Assembly (NCBI RefSeq): GCF_047302285.1
Contig: NZ_CP154845.1
Span: 3,472,001-3,536,000 of the forward strand
DNA: 64,000 nt
Direction: 5' to 3'
From: Robertmurraya sp047302285
GTDB lineage: Bacteria > Bacillota > Bacilli > Bacillales > Cytobacillaceae
In this document: in pieces, positions 57,399-64,000 of the stretch
Layout of the letters: the number at the start of each line of letters is the position of its first letter
Position numbering within the stretch: the stretch's first letter is position 1
Notes under the pieces: generated by a model
Told to the model about the DNA's origin: nothing
What the model saw: the letters and a program-made list of their open reading frames with translations, nothing else
Databases searched by the model: none
Made by a program: the position numbers and the translations under genes

Positions 57399-58268
57399 TT
57401 ATCGAATGATATTCATCTTACGCAAAAATTCAATCGGCTGTTGTTTGCGGAAGTGCTCCTTCACCATATAGCCGACCCCTTGTTGATTATTAGAGCGGGT
57501 AATCCAATCGGCTGCTTTTTTTACTTCAACAGGTGCATTCCACATCGCTACACCAAGTCCCACGGCTTCTATCATTTCAATGTCATCGATCGCGTCTCCG
57601 ATAGCAACCATCTCACTACGTTTGATTCCTAATTGTTGACCTAAATAAAGCAGTCCAGTGAGTTTTGAAACGCCACGTGGAATGATTTCCATCCGATAAT
57701 CATTAAGTTTTAAAATATCAACTTCCGTAAACATTCCCTTTATCGCTTTCTCTGTATCATCAAGATCACTTTTTTCTTCAAAATATACTTCTATCTTCGG
57801 TGCTGAGATTGGTTCATCGATAATTGTATCGCTTATGGAGTCGACAAATTGGTGAGGGTAATGAAGTGGATCTCCTGAATTTACGACCGTCTTTGCGAGA
57901 AGATTATTATTTATTTTTAGTTTATTGGCTAGAGAATATTTTTCATGGACCAGTCTTATTTGACATTGAAATCCTTCTAGAAGTCTCACAATTTCAAATG
58001 TAACATCCTCTGAAATTCTTTTTTCCAAAACGGGTTTCTCTAATTCCTTTGCCACATACCCTCCACGATGAGTGACAAGAACTGAATCTTCTAACTTTAA
58101 TGCTTTAGCTACTTTTTTTGCTGATTGAAAGCTTCTTGAAGTGACCAATGTGACGTAAATCCCCTTATCTCTTACATAATCAACCGCTTCCCTCGTTGAT
58201 TTATGTAATCTTCCGTTTGATTGTAAAAGTGTGCCATCAATATTCAAAGCTAACAGCCTATATATCAC
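57399..58268 (-). CDS. yhaX: YhaX, Cof-type HAD hydrolase
   Basis: This 289-residue HAD-superfamily phosphatase has a Cof-type IIB cap. Motif I reads ALNIDGTLLQ, where the usual DxDGT first Asp is replaced by Asn, motif II is VTSRS, and motif IV is AIGDAIDDIEMIEAVGLGVAMWNA. B. subtilis YhaX is a similar protein linked to sporulation. The GTG at 58268 is 8 bases after GGGGGG and gives the family length; a longer reading from 58373 has no ribosome site. Replacement of the nucleophile Asp by Asn raises doubt about phosphatase activity. Confidence 0.85.
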   Translation of the reverse strand: MIYRLLALNIDGTLLQSNGRLHKSTREAVDYVRDKGIYVTLVTSRSFQSAKKVAKALKLEDSVLVTHRGGYVAKELEKPVLEKRISEDVTFEIVRLLEGFQCQIRLVHEKYSLANKLKINNNLLAKTVVNSGDPLHYPHQFVDSISDTIIDEPISAPKIEVYFEEKSDLDDTEKAIKGMFTEVDILKLNDYRMEIIPRGVSKLTGLLYLGQQLGIKRSEMVAIGDAIDDIEMIEAVGLGVAMWNAPVEVKKAADWITRSNNQQGVGYMVKEHFRKQQPIEFLRKMNIIR

Positions 58269-58451
58269 GTGAGTACCCCCCTGTTCATAGATGTCCTTGC
58301 CGTCACTTTCGTAAATGGCTACGAAAATGTTACCTAATACACTTTTATGAAAATGGGTGACAAAATAGAACAAGCAAGAAGGATATTTGCCGTCCCCTCC
58401 AGAAACTTTTTTATCTTAATGAACAAGAAAAACTTACCACATTTCATCTAT

Positions 58452-58481
58452 GAATAATTAATTTCATTTGATACATAACTA
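58452..58481 (+). promoter_or_regulatory. Possible sigma-G promoter of the SASP gene
   Basis: GAATA at 58452 and CATAACTA at 58474, 17 bases apart, resemble the forespore sigma-G -35 and -10 elements, although the -10 has one extra base. The gene product is a forespore protein, which supports the call. Confidence 0.4.
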
Positions 58482-58524
58482 GAAATGTAGCACAAAAAAC
58501 AAATACACCAAGGAGATGATTAAT

Positions 58525-58728
58525 ATGGCAAGAAACAACAGTTCAAACCAGCTTCTAGTATCAGGAGTACAACAAGCAATTGATCAAATGAAATTTGAAA
58601 TTGCATCAGAATTTGGCGTAAATCTTGGCCCAGAAACATCTTCAAGAGCAAATGGTTCAGTTGGTGGAGAAATTACAAAGCGTCTTGTTCAAATGGCTGA
58701 GCAACAGCTTGGTGGCAGCAAATTTTAA
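58525..58728 (+). CDS. ssp: Alpha/beta-type small acid-soluble spore protein
   Basis: This 67-residue SASP coats and protects spore DNA and is degraded at germination. It has the two conserved blocks: the germination-protease site KFEIASEFGV and the DNA-binding LGPETSSRANGSVGGEITKRLV. An Asn/Ser-rich N-terminus precedes them. AAGGAG is 9 bases before the ATG at 58525; an in-frame ATG at 58516 is too close to that site. It proves the organism is a spore former. In B. subtilis sspB lies near this locus, but I cannot tell the paralogue. Confidence 0.96.
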   Translation: MARNNSSNQLLVSGVQQAIDQMKFEIASEFGVNLGPETSSRANGSVGGEITKRLVQMAEQQLGGSKF

Positions 58729-58749
58729 TTGGATATTGGTGGCATATAA

Positions 58750-58780
58750 AGGGCGCATGAACATTCATGCGCCTCCTTTA
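58750..58780 (+). terminator. Intrinsic terminator of the SASP gene
   Basis: Perfect stem GGCGCATGAA / TTCATGCGCC over a very short loop, followed by TCCTTTA. Confidence 0.8.
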
Positions 58781-58891
58781 AACACTATTTACTCTTGCCA
58801 GCTTATTTTTCAAATAATAATACGATAGAAGAAGCGAATTCGTTTCTGGGATAATATTTCTGTTTTTATTTCCAAATGGGACAAAAGGCAT

Positions 58892-58919
58892 AAAAAAATC
58901 CCGCTAAAAAACTAGCGGG
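58892..58919 (-). terminator. Intrinsic terminator of yheA
   Basis: On the minus strand CCCGCTA and TAGCGGG pair around GTTTTT, followed by A and seven T. Confidence 0.9.
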
Positions 58920-58928
58920 GATTAGTCC

Positions 58929-59279
58929 TTATTGTCCAGCTCCGTAAAGCTCTTCAAGAGGCTTCATGATGATTTGATTTAATTCATTAATAATCACGCT
59001 CATACGCTGTTCTGCTTCCATCAGCTTACCAATCACTTCATGTTGCTGTACAAGAGCAACTGTTTTTTGGGCTTGTTCAACCTCATCTTGAGTAATTTCT
59101 TCACCCATCATTTGCTTCTGTTGCAATTGTAATTGAATGTTACGGAAATTCTCGAACATGTTTCGAGCTGTTTCATCGGCATTCACAAGGTCATACATTT
59201 TCTTTAGATCGCTTAATTCATCACTATTGCGAATCGCTCTTTCTAGCTCATATGCTGCATCATGTAAATTTACTGCCAT
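58929..59279 (-). CDS. yheA: YheA, YlbF/YmcA-family protein
   Basis: A 116-residue, all-helical, acidic cytoplasmic protein of the YlbF/YmcA (DUF964) family: LHDAAYELERAIRNSDELSDLKKMYDLV, MFENFRNIQLQLQQKQMMGEEIT and the C-terminal MSVIINELNQIIMKPLEELYG. YlbF and YmcA are subunits of a complex that affects RNase Y and development; the role of YheA itself is not settled. AAGGAGTGG precedes the ATG. It follows yheB on the minus strand by 170 bp. Confidence 0.92.
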   Translation of the reverse strand: MAVNLHDAAYELERAIRNSDELSDLKKMYDLVNADETARNMFENFRNIQLQLQQKQMMGEEITQDEVEQAQKTVALVQQHEVIGKLMEAEQRMSVIINELNQIIMKPLEELYGAGQ

Positions 59280-59449
59280 TTTAAAAAATCCACTCCTTTT
59301 TTAGAACTCAAGTCCTATTTCATCCATAGACTTCGACTATGAAATGTCAATCCATACCACTATAACAAACTATGAAAGAAATTGCACATATGTGTGGCTA
59401 CTGTCGCTCGCTTTTTTCATAAAATTCCGCAGCCATATTTCCTTTTGGA

Positions 59450-60589
59450 TTAACCAATGACAAGAACAAGGATTCCTTGAAGAAGACCGATTGCGCCACC
59501 AAGTAATGCTCCTAAATAGGTGATCATTTTCAATTCTCGTCTCGTAATAAGAAGGACCATTTCTTCCAACCTTTCAACCGAAAAGGACTCTACTTGTTCA
59601 CGCACAACATCAGCCAAGTGTAATTTTTCCAGCATCTCTTCCATTTTGTTTGAAAGCCAGTTTCCAAGCATAAGCACCGCTTGAGGAGCAACATTCTCGA
59701 TTACTTTATCTCGATAAGGCTCAGCCAAGACAGAAATAGGTGTGGCTAGGATGCGGTCGACACGAATAATCTTCTTAACCGTTCCCTTTATCGTATTTAA
59801 GAGCTGCTCTCTTCCGAACTGTTCTTCGATTGTTTCAGCCTGCCATTCTAACACCTTATCCCATTCTTTTCTTAAAAGAGTTGTGACAAGCTCTTCTGTG
59901 CCTTCATTATTTAAAAACTTCAATAATTCTTTTTGAATGATTCCAGTTAGGCTCACATTTCCCAAAAACATTTGCATCATGTTTCCGAGCATCCCTCCGC
60001 GTCCCTTCACAAAATCATCGACCATTCTTTCAATCCGAAGTTCCCCTTCTACACTAGAGAAATACTCTACACCCTTTTGAAGAATATAGTGACTAATTTG
60101 CGGGATTTTCGAGTCCATTTTCTCTAAAAGTTCCTCTGACAATATCGACTTAATAGGAACTTCTCTGTATTTTCCCATGAGCTGGTCATATTTGTTTTCA
60201 AGAAAACGTTCAAAATTCTCTTCAATCCATGCTTGCCCATTTTCATATCCAAGCTTTGAAAACAGTTCATCAAGGTTTTCTTCTCTCGATAAAAGTTGTT
60301 CCAGCTCCTTTTGAGCCAATTTCGTCATTTCTTGCTGAAAACTTTCATTCATAAACTTCTTTTGAATGCTTTCTGGAGTTAAAAGATGTTCCACGACCAT
60401 CACTCCGAGCTGAGTGGCTAATTCGTCTCTACGCTTCGGGATGAGTCCTGGAGTAAACGGCACTCTCCAGCTACCAATGTAGATTGGTTTGTATGGGCGA
60501 AAGAGCATTTTTATCGCAATGGAGTTTGTAAATCCTCCAATAATCGCTCCAATGACAACCATTAGAAAAATAATTAAAAAAGTATTCAT
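59450..60589 (-). CDS. yheB: YheB, DUF445 membrane protein
   Basis: This 379-residue protein has an N-terminal membrane segment (residues 2-22) with the DUF445 signature GAIIGGFTNSIAIKMLFRP, then VPFTPGLIPKRRDELA. A long amphipathic helical central region follows, and then a C-terminal membrane segment (YLGALLGGAIGLLQGILVLV). The function is unknown. AAGG is 9 bases before the ATG at 60589; the ATG at 60595 is too close to it. It is divergent from the YheC/YheD genes, as in B. subtilis. Confidence 0.9.
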   Translation of the reverse strand: MNTFLIIFLMVVIGAIIGGFTNSIAIKMLFRPYKPIYIGSWRVPFTPGLIPKRRDELATQLGVMVVEHLLTPESIQKKFMNESFQQEMTKLAQKELEQLLSREENLDELFSKLGYENGQAWIEENFERFLENKYDQLMGKYREVPIKSILSEELLEKMDSKIPQISHYILQKGVEYFSSVEGELRIERMVDDFVKGRGGMLGNMMQMFLGNVSLTGIIQKELLKFLNNEGTEELVTTLLRKEWDKVLEWQAETIEEQFGREQLLNTIKGTVKKIIRVDRILATPISVLAEPYRDKVIENVAPQAVLMLGNWLSNKMEEMLEKLHLADVVREQVESFSVERLEEMVLLITRRELKMITYLGALLGGAIGLLQGILVLVIG

Positions 60590-60643
60590 ATTCATCAACC
60601 TTCCATCCTCTTCTAAAAGGGAGCCCCTTTGCCTAGAATAGGC

Positions 60644-60671
60644 ACAACTCATTGTTTTTTTTCATACGATA
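60644..60671 (+). promoter_or_regulatory. Possible mother-cell (sigma-K) promoter of the YheC/YheD operon
   Basis: CATACGATA at 60663 fits the CATANNNTA -10 element used by sigma-K and sigma-E, and an AC pair at 60644 lies 17 bases upstream as for sigma-K -35 elements. It is about 100 bp before the first coat-associated gene. The match is short, so the call is tentative. Confidence 0.4.
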
Positions 60672-60767
60672 CTCATAATCAGCTTTTGCCTATATGAAGT
60701 AAAAGAACATATATCCAATATTGCTATTATATATGGAGCTACAAAGACGAGCAAATGAGGAATGCTT

Positions 60768-62153
60768 ATGTCATCAACTTCTTATCTTCCTATTACGATC
60801 ATACCGACAAAAACGTTTCATGATCAGCACAATACTATTTTTTTCAATAGCTCCTTTCTTAAATTTTTGGAAATGGACCCCGGCGAAGAAATCACCCTCT
60901 GTATTGGGACTAAATCAAGACTTGTCACTGTTGACACAAAAGCTTTGGAGAAGGATCACATTCTTATCAATGAACAACTACTCTCCGAATTCCCTTTACC
61001 ACACAAGCGTCTTTCATTTTTAAGCCAATTCAATAAAAAATATCAACGCCTGTTCATAGGTCCCATTTTTGCACTAGTGACAGAAATACATGAAAGTGAG
61101 GATCAAGAGCCGAGTTTTCGCTCCATTCATTCATTCGCCGAGGAGCTTCATTATACCGCCGAGATGGCTGGGGGATTATTTTATATTTTTCATATGAAAG
61201 ATTTCTCACCTGATGAAATAAAAGGCTATTATTACGACGAAGATCGGTGGAAAAAAGGAGAATTTGTCCTGCCTAATGTCATCTACAATCGAATTCATTC
61301 TCGAAAATTAGAATCGAGTTCATTTTTTAAAAGGATGATGGAGGAAATGAATCTAAAACAAATTGCTATCTTTAATGAACGCTTCTTATCAAAATGGGAA
61401 GTCCACAACCTTTTATTTCAAGAAGCACATTTACATCCATCCCTACCTGAGACAGATTTATATAGGAGCGATAAATTTCCGGCCTTTCTTGAAAAACACA
61501 AAACTATTTTTATAAAACCATTAAATGGCAGTCAAGGACGTAATATTTTCAAAGTTTCCCTTAAGAGTCATCATATTATCGTAAAAACCACTTCGGTTAG
61601 AGAACATGAACAAATAACTAGTTTTCAGCATATAGAAGAGTTTATAAATTGGTTTCAAAAACGCCAGAAACAGATCCGGTTCATTATGCAACAAGGAATT
61701 CCTTTAGCAACGTATGTGAATCGGCCACTTGATTTTAGAGTCCTTTGTCATAAAGATCACAGCGATTCGTGGAGAATGACCTCGATTGTAGCAAGAGTAT
61801 CAGCTAAATCTGAATTCGTCTCTAATCTGGCTCGTGGTGGAGAAATGATGAAAGCCTCCAAACCTTTAACTCATTTATTTGACCACCAAACGGCTCGATC
61901 CCATATATCGTTTATGAAGGAGCTTTCCATAGAGGTTTGTAAAATCATCAGTCAATCCTCAAAAGGAATCGTTGGTGAACTCGGGATTGATATGGGAATT
62001 GATTCGAACGGAAGGATTTGGATTATCGAAGTCAATTCAAAGCCTTCGAAAAACATGGAGGAACAGCAAACAAAAATTCGTCCATCGACAAAGGCAATAT
62101 ATGAGTACGGAACAGCACTCGCTTTCCAACATTTAAAAAGGAAAAATGATTAA
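60768..62153 (+). CDS. YheC/YheD-family ATP-grasp protein, first of three
   Basis: This 461-residue protein has an N-terminal domain of about 200 residues and a C-terminal ATP-grasp domain. The latter shows IFIKPLNGSQGRNIFKV (ATP lysine and glycine loop), a middle DFRVLCHKD, and the metal-binding end GELGIDMGIDSNGRIWIIEVNSKPSK. The family is known as endospore coat-associated YheC/YheD, with unknown peptide- or amide-forming reaction. GAGGA is 7 bases before the ATG at 60768; the ATG at 60762 is adjacent to it. It is a third paralogue compared with the two of B. subtilis. Confidence 0.88.
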   Translation: MSSTSYLPITIIPTKTFHDQHNTIFFNSSFLKFLEMDPGEEITLCIGTKSRLVTVDTKALEKDHILINEQLLSEFPLPHKRLSFLSQFNKKYQRLFIGPIFALVTEIHESEDQEPSFRSIHSFAEELHYTAEMAGGLFYIFHMKDFSPDEIKGYYYDEDRWKKGEFVLPNVIYNRIHSRKLESSSFFKRMMEEMNLKQIAIFNERFLSKWEVHNLLFQEAHLHPSLPETDLYRSDKFPAFLEKHKTIFIKPLNGSQGRNIFKVSLKSHHIIVKTTSVREHEQITSFQHIEEFINWFQKRQKQIRFIMQQGIPLATYVNRPLDFRVLCHKDHSDSWRMTSIVARVSAKSEFVSNLARGGEMMKASKPLTHLFDHQTARSHISFMKELSIEVCKIISQSSKGIVGELGIDMGIDSNGRIWIIEVNSKPSKNMEEQQTKIRPSTKAIYEYGTALAFQHLKRKND

Positions 62154-62192
62154 AGTTAGCACACTAGCAAGCAATGACTGGGGGAAATGAGA

Positions 62193-63287
62193 ATGCCTAC
62201 TACTCTTGGAATAATGACGTTAAATTTGCAAAATGAACAGGGGTATTTTACCGAAATGGCAAAGCGTGCAAAAAAATTTAATATTGATTGCTTTCGCTTC
62301 ATCCCATCTAATATCAATCCTCAATCCGAAATGATTCAAGGTGAGGAATTTGACAGTAACCAAGAAGTATGGAAGAAAAAGCTCTTTCCACTTCCAACGA
62401 TTCTTTACGATCGTTGCTTTTACGGTGATGATTTTCATTCAAAACAATGTAAAGCAATTGTTGATTGGCTAAAAACAAAGAAATCCGTTCAGTTTCTAGG
62501 TTACGGATTACCTAATAAACTTAAACTTTACGATGTCTTAACTCGTTCATCATTATCTCCATATTTGCCGAAAACGGTTAAAGTAACTTCCCCAGAAATG
62601 GTTCACCGACTCTTACAAACGATGAAAGAAATCATTTTAAAGCCAATTAGTGGTTCGCAAGGAAATGGTATTTATTATATTGAAAAAACAGAGAAATTTT
62701 GGATAGTGCGGACAGATAAAACGGAATTTCAGGCTTCACGTTCTTTTTCCGATTCGTCACAGCTTATCCATTGGCTCGAAAGACTCCTTTTAAAAAAAGA
62801 ATTTATTCTTCAGCCTTATTTACCTTTAATCAATGAGTTTAATCAGCCCTTTGATATCCGTTCCCTTTTACAAAAGGATGAACACGGAGAATGGCTCACT
62901 GTTGGAAAAGGCATCCGCATTGGGAAAGTGAATGGCATTATCTCAAATTTAAGTGCTGGAGCATCAGTTGTTGATTTTGACTCTTGGCTAGGATCGATTC
63001 CAATTCAAAAAAGGGCATTTATTAAGGAAGAAATTGAAGATATTCTCAAGAATCTCCCACTTATTCTTGAGCAACATTTTCCACCCTTATTTGAACTTGG
63101 GGTTGATATAGGTATGGCTGAAGACTACTCTCTGTGGATTCTAGATGTCAACTCAAAACCAGGGCGCAAAGTATTGTTGCAAAGCTTACCTGAATCAAGC
63201 GCCTACCTTTATGAAAGCCCCCTACTATACGCAAACACCATAATGAAAAGGAGCAAATCGTCTCATGAGAAAACTTTATCAGATTGA
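62193..63287 (+). CDS. yheC: YheC-like ATP-grasp protein, second of three
   Basis: This 364-residue protein, close to the length of B. subtilis YheC, has a short N-terminal region and an ATP-grasp domain: IILKPISGSQGNGIYYI, FDIRSLLQKD, and FELGVDIGMAEDYSLWILDVNSKPGR at the metal site. GGGGGAA lies 8 bases before the ATG at 62193 and only 2-3 bases before the alternative ATG at 62187. It begins 39 bp after the first paralogue and overlaps the third by 23 bp, so the three form one operon. Confidence 0.88.
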   Translation: MPTTLGIMTLNLQNEQGYFTEMAKRAKKFNIDCFRFIPSNINPQSEMIQGEEFDSNQEVWKKKLFPLPTILYDRCFYGDDFHSKQCKAIVDWLKTKKSVQFLGYGLPNKLKLYDVLTRSSLSPYLPKTVKVTSPEMVHRLLQTMKEIILKPISGSQGNGIYYIEKTEKFWIVRTDKTEFQASRSFSDSSQLIHWLERLLLKKEFILQPYLPLINEFNQPFDIRSLLQKDEHGEWLTVGKGIRIGKVNGIISNLSAGASVVDFDSWLGSIPIQKRAFIKEEIEDILKNLPLILEQHFPPLFELGVDIGMAEDYSLWILDVNSKPGRKVLLQSLPESSAYLYESPLLYANTIMKRSKSSHEKTLSD

Positions 63288-64000
63288 AATCATGAAGGAT
63301 GCGAAAAACACATTTTACATTCCCGCAGACATTCAAAGAACGAACGTCCAAAGAATCGCTTACGGCACTTTTTCAGTAGAAGTTCGAGGTGTTCGCCATC
63401 CTAAGGGTCAGAACAGGTTAGTAATCAGCCAAGACATCGCCACAAAGCTAAAGCTACCTAATCTAAAGACGCCACTACATCTATTTCTACACGATCAAAC
63501 GATCTATTTAGGACCACTCGTAGGGATCTTTTCATCTGGCTTTACTCCGTTTCCATTAAGACCGATCGGCGAACGTTCCTTGTTTTTTTCAAAGCTACTT
63601 TCTGTAGAAAAATTAGTTGGGGCACACGCCTTTGTGTTTGGGGAAGACCATATCAACTGGGAAAACGGAACGATCGAAGGGCTTTTCTATCTAAAAAATG
63701 GCTGGGAAAAGATTGAGGTTCCTTTTCCAAATGTGATTTACGACCGACTTCCAAACCGTCGTAGTGAAAAGAAAGCCATCCTCTCAAAAATAAAAGACCG
63801 ATTACAAAAGGAATACTTAATCCCTTGGTATAACCCGGGCTTCTTTAACAAGATGGATGTATATGAACGCTTGCAACAAGATTCTGCAAGTGCGGTCTAT
63901 TTACCGGAAACCCATGCTTTCACTTCTTTTTCAATGATTGAAAAAATGCTTGCAGATTATGGTCATGTCTACATTAAACCGATCAATGGAAGTCTTGGAC
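63265..64000 (+). CDS. yheD: YheD-like ATP-grasp protein, third of three, cut by the window
   Basis: An open frame begins at the ATG 63265, inside the end of the second gene, with AAGGAG 12 bases upstream, and stays open to the window end (245 codons). The product has the N-terminal domain of YheD: FYIPADIQR, GVRHPKGQNRLVISQDIA, a LGPLVGIFSSGF motif, VPFPNVIYDRLPNRRSE, and YNPGFFNKMDVYERLQQ. It then enters the ATP-grasp lysine motif VYIKPINGSLG at the last codons. This matches the layout of the first paralogue and of B. subtilis YheD. Confidence 0.85.
   Translation, partial: MRKLYQIEIMKDAKNTFYIPADIQRTNVQRIAYGTFSVEVRGVRHPKGQNRLVISQDIATKLKLPNLKTPLHLFLHDQTIYLGPLVGIFSSGFTPFPLRPIGERSLFFSKLLSVEKLVGAHAFVFGEDHINWENGTIEGLFYLKNGWEKIEVPFPNVIYDRLPNRRSEKKAILSKIKDRLQKEYLIPWYNPGFFNKMDVYERLQQDSASAVYLPETHAFTSFSMIEKMLADYGHVYIKPINGSLG

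Noticed and set aside
63148..63351. Minus-strand frame at the yheC/yheD overlap
   Set aside because: It is opposite two overlapping conserved genes and has no translation signals.

Overview
The window is chromosomal DNA of a low-GC, endospore-forming Bacillaceae bacterium. Evidence for this is the conserved Bacillus subtilis yha/yhe neighbourhood (ecsABC, hit, serC, trpP, yhaH, scoC, yhaI, yhaJ, prsA, yhaL, yhaM, yhaN, yhaO, yhaP, yhaQ, yhaR, hemZ, yhaX, an alpha/beta SASP gene, yheA, yheB and yheC/yheD), together with strong Shine-Dalgarno sites, frequent TTG/GTG starts and many intrinsic terminators. Family and gene names rest on sequence recognition only; no database search was run. The species is not identified. 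No tRNA, rRNA, CRISPR array, prophage or intact insertion sequence was found.

Layout. 1-2.0 kb: a LiaFSR-type cell-envelope stress three-component system on the minus strand, cut by the window edge. 2.2-6.7 kb: a YhfA-like permease, a 6-phosphogluconolactonase-family protein, a small membrane protein and the amidohydrolase YhaA. 6.8-13.1 kb: an accessory block with a 64-residue peptide gene, a leaky hairpin, a MacB/LolD-type ATPase and a large FtsX-type permease, then a convergent ECF sigma/anti-sigma pair whose sigma gene is frameshifted, a Nudix hydrolase and a small exported membrane protein. 13.2-32.4 kb: the conserved core, covering secretion (ecsABC, prsA), regulation (scoC), tryptophan uptake under an obvious TRAP site (trpP), RNA/DNA processing (yhaM, yhaN, yhaO), cold shock, and an ABC exporter (yhaPQ).

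32.4-54.9 kb is a metabolic island inserted between yhzD and hemZ. It begins with an alpha/beta-hydrolase pseudogene that has an internal deletion. Next is a five-gene minus-strand operon (yodT-yodS-yodR-yodQ plus a GABA-type aminotransferase) divergent from a PucR-type activator, then yhaR, a 780-bp repeat-rich spacer and a fatty-acid CoA ligase. The last part is an 11-gene minus-strand carboxylate cluster divergent from a LysR regulator. It encodes a tripartite tricarboxylate transporter (binding lipoprotein, small and large permease), an Ldh2-type dehydrogenase, an AtuA/DUF1446 protein with a DUF4387 partner, an RraA-type aldolase/decarboxylase, a D-2-hydroxyacid dehydrogenase, an AbrB-family membrane protein, an FAH-family hydrolase and an atypical SDR. 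I do not recognise this combination as a described pathway, and it is the best candidate in the window for an undescribed system.

54.9-64 kb returns to the conserved core: an XRE regulator with a decayed membrane partner, hemZ, yhaX, the SASP gene, yheA, yheB and three tandem ATP-grasp spore-coat-associated genes of the YheC/YheD family, the last cut by the window edge.
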